Positions 15,451 to 25,731 are shown, counted from the first letter of the stretch. The stretch is 64,000 bases of DNA from an uncultured Cellvibrionales bacterium (GCA_913019905.1 CAJVZD010000002.1:1-64000), one strand, 5' to 3'. Made by a program: numbers and translations. The notes: generated by a model from the letters alone, not told the origin.

Positions 15451-18036
15451 TCAGGTTTGCTCGACACCTTGTTTATTCATCGCTTCTATTAAAGCACCGA
15501 ATAAAAGCCGAGGAGATATTGGCTTACTAATGTAACCATTCATTCCCGCGTCGAGACAGCGCTCCCGATCTCCTTTAATCGCGTTGGCGGTCATCGCTAG
15601 AATAGGAATGTCTTCCCACTCGGGCAGATCTCGAATTTCTTTGGTGGCCGTAATACCATCCATCAGCGGCATTTCCATATCCATAAGAATCAAATCATAG
15701 TCACTGCGAGATTTTCCAGTAAGCGTCGCCAGAGCTTCGATACCGTTGGCTGCAATATCCACCGACAGCCCCTTGTTCCCCAAAATACCTACTGCCACCT
15801 TTTGATTGACCACGTTGTCTTCCACCAACAATACTTTGGTATCCTTAAGCGCATTGTCATCTAAAGTCACGGGGATCACCTCTTCTGTGTCGCTACCGTC
15901 TTTAGCGTATAAACCCACGAGCGTATCAAAAATACGAGACCGGCTCACTGGCTTGTTCAAAAACGCGTCTACGGATTTCGATGTGTCGTTATCTAAAATA
16001 TTGTAATCGCTGGCAGTCACCATAATTACCATCGGTACAGACTCTCCTCCTCCCTTTCTTTTTATTAATTTGGCGGCCGCTATACCGTCCATTTTGGGCA
16101 TCCGATAATCCATAAACACGACATCGTAACGCTGCTCTGAATTTTCCGGGGTATCCAGCACCATGTTAACCGCCGAAAAACCGCTATCGGTACTATCGGT
16201 TAACAAACCCAAAGAGGATACAGAACGGCTAATCACCTCACGTGCCTGATCGTTATCGTCAACCACAAGGGCATGCATCTTTTGAAAATCAGCGGCGGTA
16301 AGTTTTTTGGTTTGTATCGAGTGCGAGCCAATAGAAAAAGGTAGATAAAATGAGAAAACAGTACCTTTACCATATTCACTAGTGACCGTTATTTCCCCGC
16401 CCATCATTTCAACCAGGCCTTTGCTGATCGAAAGCCCAAGCCCAGTACCGCCATATTTCCGCGTGGTCGATTCATCCGCTTGCATAAAGGGTTGAAACAA
16501 GCCGCCCAATTGCTCTTCAGTCAAACCAATACCTGAGTCGGAAACGCGAAAGTTAATCACGACCTCCTGCTCACTGGCTTTCTCCACCTTTACCTGCAAG
16601 ATCACATTACCTACGTCGGTAAATTTGACCGCATTGGTCATAAGATTAATCAATACTTGCTTTAATCGCTCTCCATCTCCCAGAAGGTTTTGCGGTACAT
16701 TTTTGTCTACATCAAATATTATTTCCAGATTGTTATCGACGTTGTTTACGTCAAATATATTGGCGATTTGGTCGAACAATTTGTCCAAATCGAAATCGTG
16801 GTTATCGACTTCAACTCGGCCTTCTTCGATTTTTGAAAAATCGAGAATGTCGTTTATGATGCCCAACAAATCGTTGGCCGATACCGAAATACTGTCGAGA
16901 TACTCAGTTTGACGCGAGTTCAGCGTGGTATCCGACAGCAAGAACGACATACCAATGATGGCATTCATGGGAGTCCGGATTTCATGACTCATTCGGGCCA
17001 AAAACTCGCTCTTTGCACGATTGGCCTGATCGGCTTTATCCCTTGCGTCTTCCAGCAATTGCTGCTGCTCAATAAAAGGACTAATATCTGAAAACACCCC
17101 GATAATACGCGAAGCTTCTCCTCGCTCGTTCGAAGCCAATGCTTTCAATTTAAGGCTGTACCATCGCCATTTTCCATTCTCATCACGGGATCTGTATTGT
17201 TTCTCTGAATTTATACTCTTTATTCGACACTCACTGAATTGCTTCTCCGCGATAGGCTGGTCATCGGGGTGGAGCAGCTTCAAGGAGTTCATTATTCCCC
17301 GTGTATTTGCTTCATCAACATTGCTGAGGTCACCTCCGGTTTCCGTAAAGTCACGATGCCTTTCCCAGACCCAGTAACCGACTTCGCTTAACTGCACCAC
17401 GGAATCGAGCAATTCCGCCAGGCGAGTTTTCTTGTAAACTGTGGCGTCTTCAGACAAGACCCGATAAAGCAATTTTGATGATCGCCGCAATAATTGATAG
17501 TCATCCTCTGACCACTGTCTTTGCGAGGAGTACATGGCTACAGAAACGATGGCATACAAACGGTTATTAACCCGAACGGGTACCGACATATTCGCCCGAA
17601 TATTGAGGCTCCCATAGACTTTCTTATCTCTCGCTGCCGCCGCGGGCATATCGTTTATGTCATTGTTTATAACCGCTCTTCCCGCCAACAATTCTGCTAT
17701 CGACCATGGATACTCATGGTCCGAATAATCATTTCTAACTTGTAAATTGTTGCTAACGGGGGGGTAACCAATCCGGGCAGAAAAATGTTCACGTTCCTCG
17801 CTGTAGAAATGCACATGCGCCACGTCAACATCAAGGCGCTCGCCTAAAGCCGTAAACGCCTGAGTTATGAGCTCGCTGGAGGGATGGCCTTGTAGTTGCT
17901 GCTGCCAAAAACTAAGAAATGCTTCATTATCCAGAGGCGCGCTGGCGACCAACCTGCTCTGCAGGGACTTGTTTTCAGCCCGCAGCGCCTCTAGCTCAGT
18001 TTGCAGTTGTTCTTGTGTGGCAATACTATCGACCAT
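15451..18036 (-). CDS. Hybrid sensor histidine kinase with GAF, PAS and two receiver domains
   Basis: Cytoplasmic multidomain kinase of about 861 residues. A short coiled coil comes first, then a GAF domain (roughly 35-195) and a PAS domain (about 205-325). The HisKA phosphoacceptor is in RMSHEIRTPMNAIIG (His near 351), and the HATPase has N-box NLMTNAVKFT and GTGLGLSISKGL. Two receivers follow: the first has VVDDND, FMDYRMPKMDG and FLNKPVS; the second has LVEDNVVNQ, LMDMEMPLMDG and ISKPIS. There is no output domain and no transmembrane segment, and no partner phosphotransfer or regulator gene is adjacent. A TTG in-frame start exists at 18063; ATG 18036 with AGGAA upstream is preferred. Confidence 0.9.
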   Translation of the reverse strand: MVDSIATQEQLQTELEALRAENKSLQSRLVASAPLDNEAFLSFWQQQLQGHPSSELITQAFTALGERLDVDVAHVHFYSEEREHFSARIGYPPVSNNLQVRNDYSDHEYPWSIAELLAGRAVINNDINDMPAAAARDKKVYGSLNIRANMSVPVRVNNRLYAIVSVAMYSSQRQWSEDDYQLLRRSSKLLYRVLSEDATVYKKTRLAELLDSVVQLSEVGYWVWERHRDFTETGGDLSNVDEANTRGIMNSLKLLHPDDQPIAEKQFSECRIKSINSEKQYRSRDENGKWRWYSLKLKALASNERGEASRIIGVFSDISPFIEQQQLLEDARDKADQANRAKSEFLARMSHEIRTPMNAIIGMSFLLSDTTLNSRQTEYLDSISVSANDLLGIINDILDFSKIEEGRVEVDNHDFDLDKLFDQIANIFDVNNVDNNLEIIFDVDKNVPQNLLGDGERLKQVLINLMTNAVKFTDVGNVILQVKVEKASEQEVVINFRVSDSGIGLTEEQLGGLFQPFMQADESTTRKYGGTGLGLSISKGLVEMMGGEITVTSEYGKGTVFSFYLPFSIGSHSIQTKKLTAADFQKMHALVVDDNDQAREVISRSVSSLGLLTDSTDSGFSAVNMVLDTPENSEQRYDVVFMDYRMPKMDGIAAAKLIKRKGGGESVPMVIMVTASDYNILDNDTSKSVDAFLNKPVSRSRIFDTLVGLYAKDGSDTEEVIPVTLDDNALKDTKVLLVEDNVVNQKVAVGILGNKGLSVDIAANGIEALATLTGKSRSDYDLILMDMEMPLMDGITATKEIRDLPEWEDIPILAMTANAIKGDRERCLDAGMNGYISKPISPRLLFGALIEAMNKQGVEQT

Positions 18037-18271
18037 AGAACGGTTCCTAACAATTGACTGCAATAAGCATAGCTAAATTAATACCTATTAGCTAACCAAC
18101 TGCCCATTTACTAGTGAGATTTATACGCGCGGGATTCAGCGTTGGATCTAGTCAGTTACAAATAAAACCAACAAACTGCCTCACTTGTCAGCACCGGAAA
18201 TTCATGAGATATTTTAGTCGATACAGCTTACTACCGAAAAACAAACCCATACAATAATACAGAGGAAGCTC

Positions 18272-19303
18272 ATGTCCAAAATTACTGACGACCCACGAAT
18301 CGACCCGCGCATTAAGGCCATCTTTGGCGAAATGGAGTTCACCAGCAATAGTGAGGATGTTGCGAGCCGCGAACTGATGCTTGAAGCGGCCAATAGTGAC
18401 GACGCCAAAGCGCGGGACGAAATGCTAAAGGGTTTTATGCAATTGTGTGATACCGAAGACATCGCACCGTCCGCAGGCTTAACTATTCGAACTGAAACCC
18501 TGACCTCAGACCCTGACGGAAACACCATAAACATCCAGTATATTCGTCCCGACAATGATGAAATACTACCCTGCGTCTATTATATTCACGGCGGCGGGAT
18601 GATGGTCATGTCCTGTTACGATGGAAATTACCGCGCCTGGGGGAAAATTCTTGCGGCTAATAACATCGCGGTCGCCATGGTTGATTTTCGCAACGCACTG
18701 ACCGCCTCTTCGGTGCCGGAAGTTGCACCCTTTCCTGCAGGACTCAATGATTGTGTATCCGGTGTAAAATGGGTCCATAAAAATGCCGAAACGTTAAGAA
18801 TCGATCCAAATCGTATCATCATCGCCGGCGAAAGCGGTGGCGGCAATCTCACCCTGGCGACCGGTTTAAAGTTGAAACAAGATGGCGACATGAATCTAAT
18901 CAAAGGTTTATACGCTTTGTGCCCCTATATAGCCGGCGAATGGCCTCTGGAAAAAAATCCGTCCTCCGTTGAAAATAATGGCATTTTACTGGACTTGCAC
19001 AATAATACCGGCGCGATGGCCTACGGTATCGAGGCCTTTAATGACGGAAATCCACTCGCGTGGCCCGGCTTTGCGACTAAAGACGACGTTAGGGGTCTGG
19101 TTCCAACCGTCATCAGCGTCAATGAATGTGACCCTCTTCGCGACGAAGGCATCGGATTTTATCGACTACTGATCGAAGCCGGAGTGTCGGCTCGCTGCAG
19201 ACAGATGATGGGCACCGTGCACGGTACTGAAATATTTCCCCTGAGCTGCCCGGATATTAGTCGCGATACCGCTAGAGACGTGGCCGCATTCTGTAGTGGA
19301 TAA
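18272..19303 (+). CDS. HSL-family alpha/beta hydrolase (esterase)
   Basis: Esterase of the hormone-sensitive-lipase type, 343 residues. The oxyanion-hole motif is YYIHGGGMM and the nucleophile is in IAGESGGGNLTL. The acid and base are probably D in NECDPLRDEG and H in GTVHGTEIF. An N-terminal helical cap of about 90 residues precedes the core, as in the family. GAGGAAG lies just ahead of ATG. It is transcribed divergently from the hybrid kinase and probably alone. The physiological ester is not deducible. Confidence 0.87.
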   Translation: MSKITDDPRIDPRIKAIFGEMEFTSNSEDVASRELMLEAANSDDAKARDEMLKGFMQLCDTEDIAPSAGLTIRTETLTSDPDGNTINIQYIRPDNDEILPCVYYIHGGGMMVMSCYDGNYRAWGKILAANNIAVAMVDFRNALTASSVPEVAPFPAGLNDCVSGVKWVHKNAETLRIDPNRIIIAGESGGGNLTLATGLKLKQDGDMNLIKGLYALCPYIAGEWPLEKNPSSVENNGILLDLHNNTGAMAYGIEAFNDGNPLAWPGFATKDDVRGLVPTVISVNECDPLRDEGIGFYRLLIEAGVSARCRQMMGTVHGTEIFPLSCPDISRDTARDVAAFCSG

Positions 19304-19341
19304 CAACCGGGATTGTATTAACCCAGGAAAGTAAACCTTGA

Positions 19342-19369
19342 GACATGTACCGCTGTTACAGTACATGTC
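19342..19369. other. Perfect 9-bp inverted repeat
   Basis: GACATGTAC and GTACATGTC flank a 10-base spacer about 40 bp after the esterase stop and upstream of the tandem repeats. There is no T-run on either side, so it could be a weak terminator for the esterase or a protein-binding site. Confidence 0.45.
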
Positions 19370-19383
19370 CTTAACTGCAATGG

Positions 19384-19435
19384 TTACTTCCTATTGTTAA
19401 ATCCTATTGTTAAATCCTATTGTTACTTCCTATGG
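19384..19435. repeat. Four 13-bp tandem repeats
   Basis: Four direct copies of the unit TTAAATCCTATTG / TTACTTCCTATTG lie end to end. The two middle copies are identical and the outer ones differ by two or three bases. They occupy the spacer between the esterase and the convergent PhoD gene. Confidence 0.85.
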
Positions 19436-19536
19436 TCAATTTCTGCACTCAGTGCCTGCCTACATGAAGAGGGTATTTGCGCACTGATTATAATTATTCA
19501 CTTTCTCAAAAAAACCCTTACAACCTAACGCGCACC

Positions 19537-21093
19537 CTAAGCGTTAGCTAACTCCTTCAGTCCCGGCCGGTTGAGTTCGGTTCCATAGCGCTTCACTAAA
19601 CTAACTTTTGTCGAACGTTCTGTCACCGTGTCCAGATGATACCAATTTCCCACAACTTGTTTACGATTGATGTTTATAATCAAAAAGCCACGATGCCACA
19701 AATCGGTGTATTTAATATGTGGATGTTTGTTAACCAGAGCAACCGCCGTTTTATCCGCCTCTTCCCGATCGGTAAAACCCGGCGAGCTAACAGCGGGTGT
19801 AACAAATTCAACAGCAAGGCTACCCTTGCCGGTATCGGGATCATATTGGTCAGGATCAAAGGGATTGGCGCAAACATCGTTGGCCCAGGACGAATGGACA
19901 TCGCCGGTTAAGATCACATTATTCTGGATATCATCGCGCTGCAGCTGATCGAAAATACGTTGCCGACAGGCAGGATAACCATCCCAGGCATCGGCATTGG
20001 CCATTTGCCCTTTTCTGTTAAATACCTGACTCATCACCACTTGCTGGCCGAGTAGCCGCCATAAAGTGTTGTTTTCTTTTGAGGCGGCCAACTCTCCCGC
20101 CAGCCAATACTCTTGGGTAGTTCCCAATAAGCTGCGTTCTTTCGCAGCCATTAATTCGACTTCTTCTCGATCCAGTTGTTGATCACGACCAACACTGCGG
20201 GTATCCAACATGATCAAGTCGAACAAGTCGCCAAATTGAAAACTACGATAAATCCGTTGTTGCCGATCGCTGACCGACTTTCGAATAGGCATCCATTCAA
20301 AATAAGCCTGAGTTGCTGCGGCCCGCCGCGCATTCCAGTCACCTTCATTAGAATCGTGATTTTCTGCACCTTTAACCCAGGTATTATTGGCAAATTCGTG
20401 ATCGTCCCATACCACAATAAAGGGATGTCTGGCGTGGACCGCCATTAGATCTTCGTCTTCCCGGTAACAGGCATATCGCTCCCGGTAATCCTCGAGCTGA
20501 ACCGTTTCCCGGTCGGGTCTGGGCACGCGGCCTAACAGATTTCCGTCACCATATTTACCGTTGGCATATTCGTAAATATAGTCCCCCAAATGCAGTACCA
20601 CATCCACATCGTCACGCTGCGCAACACATTGGTACGCGTTAAAAAAGCCATAGGGAAAGTTCGAACAAGACACCACAGCCAGTGAATATTGTTCCGGGCT
20701 GCCGTCGGGTAAGGTTTTAGTGCGACCGACGATTGAATCGCTATTTTGACAACTAAAACGATAATAGTAGGCACTGTCACTTTGCAAACCAGTCACATCC
20801 ACCTTGACCGTATGATCGCGTTTGGCGTCGGTCAGTAAGGTGCCGCTGCTGATAACATTGGAAAAGTCCGCGTCCGTGGCCATTTGCCAACTCACTGTGA
20901 CGGTCTCGGCACTGGTGTTAACCCGAGTCCAGATAATGACACGATCCTGCAGTGGGTCGCCACTGGCAACGCCATGGTCAAAAGCAACTTCAGCGGCGAG
21001 GTCCTGACTGCCGGCGACACAGGCTGTCAAAGCCGGTGCCATAACGGTGGCGCCCACAGCAGCGCGAAAAAAACTACGACGAGAAACTGACAT
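19537..21093 (-). CDS. phoD: Alkaline phosphatase D (PhoD) family phosphodiesterase/phosphatase
   Basis: Tat-exported enzyme of 518 residues: SRRSFFRAAVGATVMAPAL is a classical twin-arginine signal, and the LTAC that follows could be a lipobox. An Ig-like N-terminal domain (DPLQDRVIIWTRV) precedes the PhoD catalytic domain. Metal-binding segments are VVSCSNFPYGFFNAY, LHLGDYIYEY, VWDDHEFANN and LTGDVHSSWAND. PhoD enzymes release phosphate from phosphodiesters such as teichoic acids or phospholipids. Here scavenging of organic phosphate in the periplasm or outside is likely. AAGGAG precedes ATG. No Pho box could be confirmed. Confidence 0.9.
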   Translation of the reverse strand: MSVSRRSFFRAAVGATVMAPALTACVAGSQDLAAEVAFDHGVASGDPLQDRVIIWTRVNTSAETVTVSWQMATDADFSNVISSGTLLTDAKRDHTVKVDVTGLQSDSAYYYRFSCQNSDSIVGRTKTLPDGSPEQYSLAVVSCSNFPYGFFNAYQCVAQRDDVDVVLHLGDYIYEYANGKYGDGNLLGRVPRPDRETVQLEDYRERYACYREDEDLMAVHARHPFIVVWDDHEFANNTWVKGAENHDSNEGDWNARRAAATQAYFEWMPIRKSVSDRQQRIYRSFQFGDLFDLIMLDTRSVGRDQQLDREEVELMAAKERSLLGTTQEYWLAGELAASKENNTLWRLLGQQVVMSQVFNRKGQMANADAWDGYPACRQRIFDQLQRDDIQNNVILTGDVHSSWANDVCANPFDPDQYDPDTGKGSLAVEFVTPAVSSPGFTDREEADKTAVALVNKHPHIKYTDLWHRGFLIININRKQVVGNWYHLDTVTERSTKVSLVKRYGTELNRPGLKELANA

Positions 21094-21305
21094 CGATGAC
21101 TCCTTATGAATATTAACGAGTGAACGCGGGTCGTCGAATGCTGATGGTAAATAATTGATCTTGAAGAACTAAAGACCCGCTAAAAATTTATTATTTTATA
21201 GATTACGCTTTATCTGCACCGCAAAACAAGGGTTTGTTACTTCACCGACTCTACCGCCTTGCATGTTTGTACTCGAGTATAAACGATACCGCCACTGATC
21301 ACATG

Positions 21306-21375
21306 GGTACGAACATATAGGTACGGACACAAAGATACGAACAGATAGGTACGAATAGATAGATACGAACAATCC
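21306..21375. repeat. Five 14-bp tandem repeats
   Basis: Five end-to-end copies of a 14-bp unit near GGTACGAACAGATA, each with one to five differences, lie in the 321 bp spacer between phoD and the alcohol dehydrogenase gene. The spacer otherwise shows nothing clear except that it must carry the phoD promoter. Confidence 0.85.
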
Positions 21376-21414
21376 CTATAGTGCTAAAACTTCAACAGTT
21401 CGATCATCTCTAAT

Positions 21415-22458
21415 TTACTCTTCGCGGGAAAAAATAACTTTCGGCGCAGGATCAAACATTGCCTCAGCAGCCTCATTAAAACTGGTACTGCGGCCGACTA
21501 TAGCTAGCGGGTTTAAATGCCCAGAGCAAGCATGCGCTAGGACCTGTGGCAGTACCGCACGTCCATGTACGCGACTGACATCGTAGGTAATTCCACGTAA
21601 ATAGGCAGCATTGAGGGGTAGTTCCGTCATCGCATTGGTCCCCCCGGACACGCCGGTACAATATCCACAGGGTGACGTAGAACGCATCGCAAAACTTAAT
21701 CCCGACGCTAACGCGGAGGCGTCTACCGTAATCAAAAATTCTTCTTCAACGACGGGCGTTTTAGCGTAATCTATTTGGATCGTTTTCGCTCCCGCCGCTT
21801 CCGCCATAGCAAGCCGTGCACTATCAAAATCGGCGTAAACTACGCGACGGGACCCCAGTGCAACAGCCGCATGAACGGCATAAAGACCCACACTTTGTGC
21901 CAAGCCACCAACAATGAGTACCGGTTCACCTGGAAACCGTCGCAGACCCTCTGATACCGTTCGAAAACCGTCGGCAACATTGTCCGATAATCCACAAGCC
22001 GCTTCTGCACTCAAAGTATCGGGTAAACGAACCAACATATGATCGGCAAACGGAACCCTGACATAGTCAGATAAAGCCCCACCATATTCGCCGTTCGGAT
22101 GTGTTCCCAGCCCATAAGCCGCCAGAGCCGATACCTCAGAGCAGGCATTGGTCCAACCTCGTTGACAATTGATACAGACACCGCAGCTGATCTGAAAAGG
22201 GACGATAACGCGGTCTCCCGGCTGAAAATCTGAAACGCCATCTCCGACCTCAGTTACGACTGCAGACATTTCATGACCAATGGCAAACGGCCCTGGAGTT
22301 CGGTATTTTCCGACGGCAATAAAATAATCCAGATCGCAGCGCGCCACGGCGATCGGTTTTACTATTGCGTCAATCCCGCTTTCCAACTGTGGTTTATTAA
22401 CCTCTCGCCATTCCAGTTTTTTGGCCTCAACGAAGGTGAGTTGTTGCATGCTTCCCAT
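21415..22458 (-). CDS. Zinc-dependent alcohol dehydrogenase (MDR family)
   Basis: Medium-chain dehydrogenase of about 347 residues. Catalytic zinc ligands are the Cys of ARCDLDYF and the GHE of AIGHEMSAVV. A structural-zinc cysteine cluster, CGVCINCQRGWTNAC, is present. The NAD(P) fold has VLIVGGLAQSVGLYAV where GxGxxG is usual. It resembles formaldehyde/threonine dehydrogenase-type enzymes; the substrate is unknown. A GTG start at 22473 is possible, but ATG 22458 has GGAG nine bases upstream. It is divergent from a TetR gene whose likely operators lie in the shared spacer, so it is the probable target. Confidence 0.83.
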   Translation of the reverse strand: MGSMQQLTFVEAKKLEWREVNKPQLESGIDAIVKPIAVARCDLDYFIAVGKYRTPGPFAIGHEMSAVVTEVGDGVSDFQPGDRVIVPFQISCGVCINCQRGWTNACSEVSALAAYGLGTHPNGEYGGALSDYVRVPFADHMLVRLPDTLSAEAACGLSDNVADGFRTVSEGLRRFPGEPVLIVGGLAQSVGLYAVHAAVALGSRRVVYADFDSARLAMAEAAGAKTIQIDYAKTPVVEEEFLITVDASALASGLSFAMRSTSPCGYCTGVSGGTNAMTELPLNAAYLRGITYDVSRVHGRAVLPQVLAHACSGHLNPLAIVGRSTSFNEAAEAMFDPAPKVIFSREE

Positions 22459-22545
22459 ATCGTCAGTCTCCACGAAATAAGTTATTTGATCTGATTAACA
22501 CAAAGTCATGGTGAAATGCTTACAGTACCAAACATCACCATAATA

Positions 22546-22593
22546 TGTAGACCAGTTACTATAATGATTTTTATCATATAGACTAGTTTCTAT
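22546..22593. promoter_or_regulatory. Paired operator-like sites for the TetR regulator
   Basis: Two related sites lie in the alcohol dehydrogenase/TetR spacer: TGTAGACCAGTTACTATA at 22546-22563 and ATAGACTAGTTTCTAT at 22578-22593. Each is an imperfect palindrome with TAGAC and CTAT arms, and together they form a direct repeat. From memory they resemble boxes bound by LmrA/QdoR-type TetR proteins (ATAGACC...GGTCTAT), which fits the regulator encoded next to them. Confidence 0.6.
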
Positions 22594-22634
22594 AATGACA
22601 ACTTTTTTTCGCGAATAGAGGCTAGAAATAGACC

Positions 22635-23204
22635 ATGGCAACCGCAGCACAACACAAAGACAAGCTGATTCAAACCGCGGCAACGCTGTTCCGGCTGCAG
22701 GGCTACAGCGCAACAGGCATCAATGAAATCCTTGCAAAAAGCGGCGCACCAAAGGGCTCATTGTATTACTACTTCCCCGCCGGAAAAGAAGCTTTGGCCG
22801 CCGCTGCCGTAACCTTCGCAGGAAAAGGGGTAAGTGCAACACTTCGGCAATTGCGAGCGGAGACTGGAAATAGCAGGGAGTTTATCGAACAGTACTGCAA
22901 TTTACTGGCAGGATGGATGGAAAACTCAAATTTTAAGTCCGGGTGTCCGATTGCCACAACACTGCTCGAAACGTGTCCAACCTCAAGCACAATACAAGCT
23001 GTCGGCTTAGAGGTTTTCGAAAACTGGACGAGAATAATCGGCGATGTGTTTTTAGATGAAGGTTATACCGTAAAACAGGCAAATGCGGCCTCTTTACTTG
23101 TCATCGCTGCGGTCGAAGGCTCATTAATACTCTCGCGGACCTTGTCATCTGTAGCGCCGATACACACGATAGCAGCACAATTAAATCGATTAGAAAAAGC
23201 TTAA
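22635..23204 (+). CDS. TetR/AcrR family regulator, LmrA/YxaF-like
   Basis: Repressor-type regulator of 189 residues. The N-terminal helix-turn-helix is typical of TetR (LIQTAATLFRLQGYSATGINEIL, with core GAPKGSLYYYFPAGKEAL). The ligand-binding domain contains GCPIATTLLET, a signature I associate with the LmrA/YxaF branch. It is divergent from the zinc alcohol dehydrogenase, with two operator-like palindromes between them. It therefore probably represses both that gene and itself until an unknown small molecule binds. Confidence 0.88.
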   Translation: MATAAQHKDKLIQTAATLFRLQGYSATGINEILAKSGAPKGSLYYYFPAGKEALAAAAVTFAGKGVSATLRQLRAETGNSREFIEQYCNLLAGWMENSNFKSGCPIATTLLETCPTSSTIQAVGLEVFENWTRIIGDVFLDEGYTVKQANAASLLVIAAVEGSLILSRTLSSVAPIHTIAAQLNRLEKA

Positions 23205-23236
23205 CAATCATCTCCAAAACACTACCAACTCAGAGA

Positions 23237-24160
23237 CTAACGATGACAATTCCACGCCAAAAGTGTTGCTTTTAGAGCCATTGCAACGGCGATTGGCTCA
23301 TCAAACATCAGATGATGGAAGGTACCGGGAACATCAAACATAGGAATCACACCTTCGCACAGCTCCCGGGTGTAAGTAGCCGCCTCTGCGGTGTAATCCA
23401 TACTCTCGGCCGCCATAATAATCGCAGCGTTGCATTTTAGGTTTAGCAGTTTTTCTGTTTGCGACAGCGTTGACTCATCATCCATGCTCAAATTTCTGAA
23501 CATCGCCGGATCAAATTTCCAGGTCCAACCTCCCTCAACCTCCCGAATGGATTGCTGAGCAATATAATCAATAAGAAACGCGTGCTTACACTGTTGCGCG
23601 GGAACCAAACGAAACCGTTCCAGTGCAGCACCCCTATCCGGATAAACACGGGTCGGTCTCTGTGGGGCCTTTAAGCGTTCAGCCCGCATTGCCACAAATT
23701 CATCACGAAGATGGTCGGGCTGCACAGCAAAATCAACCAGAATAATGCCACCCAACTCAGAACCGTATAGGTGCCCCGCTTCGAGAGTGGCGAATCCGCC
23801 AAAGCTGTGACCTGCGACATAGGGCTTATCACCCAGGCCTGCTGCCTGCGCAACCGCCATAACTTCTCGAGCGAATAAGTCACCCGTATAATTGTCGCGC
23901 CAACCGCTCATTCCGGAACCTGAAGAGTCCATCGCTACGACACGAAATTGATCGCATAACATCGGCGCGATCGCTCGCCACCACTCGAGATGAGCGTTGC
24001 TACCGTGCAGTAATACAAGACCGGGTTTACCTTTCTCGCCCCAGGCGACATAATTAATTTTACAGCCATCGACGCTGGTTTCACCCGCTTCGCAAGGCGT
24101 ATTCAAAGACGCATTAAACCAGTCGGGATAGCTCGTAGTTGGCGAATCAGAAGTATTCAT
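23237..24160 (-). CDS. Alpha/beta hydrolase
   Basis: Soluble hydrolase of 307 residues. LVLLHGSNAHLEWW supplies the oxyanion region and YVAGHSFGGFATLEAG the Ser nucleophile. The terminal PGTFHHLMFDEP supplies the catalytic His. The strand order fits carboxylesterase or C-C bond hydrolases such as MhpC-type, but the substrate is unknown. It converges with the TetR gene. No strong ribosome-binding site is seen before ATG 24160. Confidence 0.8.
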   Translation of the reverse strand: MNTSDSPTTSYPDWFNASLNTPCEAGETSVDGCKINYVAWGEKGKPGLVLLHGSNAHLEWWRAIAPMLCDQFRVVAMDSSGSGMSGWRDNYTGDLFAREVMAVAQAAGLGDKPYVAGHSFGGFATLEAGHLYGSELGGIILVDFAVQPDHLRDEFVAMRAERLKAPQRPTRVYPDRGAALERFRLVPAQQCKHAFLIDYIAQQSIREVEGGWTWKFDPAMFRNLSMDDESTLSQTEKLLNLKCNAAIIMAAESMDYTAEAATYTRELCEGVIPMFDVPGTFHHLMFDEPIAVAMALKATLLAWNCHR

Positions 24161-24345
24161 AAGTCAGTTTTGCACGCTCTTTATTAGTGGGAAAAAGCCG
24201 TAAGACTGCCTTGTTTATCGAGGCGCTGCAACTTTTTGCCTAATAAAACCGCAATACCTACCCACGATTCCCAGCCTCACCATCACCGATGGCGAGCACG
24301 AATAGCTGTAAAACGAGTCACTCAGGAAGAAATCAGAATCAGGTT

Positions 24346-25572
24346 TTACGCCGTTAATGCCGTTCGGATATCCAACTTTCCAACCAGGGTTTTATGTACC
24401 GGACAGCGATCAGCAATTTCAAGCAAACGTTGTCTTTGTTCCTCGCTAAGGTTTCCCAGCAAGGTCACCTGTCGATCCAGTACCTCAATTTTTTCAGATT
24501 CACTTTCGCAGGATTCACAGTCAGTCAAATGCTCTCGACTATGGCTTATCGCGACGGAAACATGGTCGAGAGGAATTTTCTTCCGATTCGCGTACATTCG
24601 AATCGTCATCGAGGTGCAGGTACCCAACGACGCCAATAAATGTTCGTACGGATCGGGACCAAGATCAGAGCCACCGAGCTGGGTCGGCTCATCGGCCAAC
24701 CAGGCATGGGTATCTGAAATCACCGAGCGGGTAAACTTTTTATTCTTTTCGTCCACTTGAACATGCCCCTTGGGAACATTTGTTTGTTCATCGGCAGGCG
24801 CGACGACATCCTTAATATAACGACTGGCCCAAGCCGCTATGGTGGCGGCGACGTATTCTGCATCCTTTGCACGTGACAACAGGTGGTCTGCATCATCCAG
24901 GCTGACGAAACTCTTCGGATGTTTAGCCGTTCGATAAATTGACTCTGCTTCATTGATTGACACCGTCTGGTCCAAAGGAGAGTGAAAGACTAACAGTGCT
25001 TTTTTTAGTTTTCTGATAAGTTCGTTTTGTTGTTGGTTTTCCAAATCATCCAAAAACTGCTTTTTGATCTTGAAGGTCCGACCCGCCAAGCTAACGGTCG
25101 CCTCTCCCTGTTTTTCGATCGTGTCTATGTCGCAAGCAAACTGCTTGAGAACATGATGGGGGTCTGAAGGCGCACCGATTGTCACCACACCACTCACCTC
25201 AGGTAGTTTCGCCGCCGCAGACAATACCGCGGCACCCCCTAAGCTGTGACCGATTAACAGGGAGGGTGCCAGATAGTTTTCTCTTAGGTAATCAGCGGCA
25301 AAGACGAGATCCTGTACGTTGGACGAAAAGTTAGAATTGGCAAAATCTCCATCGCTACTACCCAAACCGGTAAAATCAAACCGCAGCACGCCATAACCCT
25401 TTGCAACCAGCGCCCGCGATATTCGCGACGCAGCCGCAATATCTTTGCCGCATGTAAAACAGTGCGCAAAGAGCGCAAAAGCACCGGGACTGGCTGCGGG
25501 CGCTTCCAACAATGCCGCAATCTTAAGACCGTCAGTACCGGGAAATTCCAATTTGCTGCGAATCGTTGACAT
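24346..25572 (-). CDS. Alpha/beta hydrolase-OsmC fusion protein
   Basis: Bifunctional protein of 408 residues. The N-terminal ~255 residues are an alpha/beta hydrolase ([12 protein letters not shown] near the oxyanion region, nucleophile in [13 protein letters not shown], His in LDDADHLL). The C-terminal ~140 residues are an OsmC/Ohr-type peroxiredoxin domain. Its two reactive cysteines lie in [14 protein letters not shown] and [10 protein letters not shown], the spacing used to reduce organic hydroperoxides. This fusion is known in many proteobacteria. Here it probably hydrolyses and detoxifies oxidised lipids or esters, which is inference. AAAGGGA precedes ATG. Confidence 0.88.
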   Translation of the reverse strand: MSTIRSKLEFPGTDGLKIAALLEAPAASPGAFALFAHCFTCGKDIAAASRISRALVAKGYGVLRFDFTGLGSSDGDFANSNFSSNVQDLVFAADYLRENYLAPSLLIGHSLGGAAVLSAAAKLPEVSGVVTIGAPSDPHHVLKQFACDIDTIEKQGEATVSLAGRTFKIKKQFLDDLENQQQNELIRKLKKALLVFHSPLDQTVSINEAESIYRTAKHPKSFVSLDDADHLLSRAKDAEYVAATIAAWASRYIKDVVAPADEQTNVPKGHVQVDEKNKKFTRSVISDTHAWLADEPTQLGGSDLGPDPYEHLLASLGTCTSMTIRMYANRKKIPLDHVSVAISHSREHLTDCESCESESEKIEVLDRQVTLLGNLSEEQRQRLLEIADRCPVHKTLVGKLDIRTALTA

Positions 25573-25731
25573 GTCATTTGTCCCTTTCTAGGATTATGGA
25601 TAGTCTTTTCGATACCGGGATTCTCTTCTCCTCCGGCAGGAAGAATACGTTTACCACCCAAGTTCACCCTTTAATGTAGCAGCAAATATTACAAGGTCAC
25701 ACAAAGCCCTTAAATAGTTTTCGACCCACTT

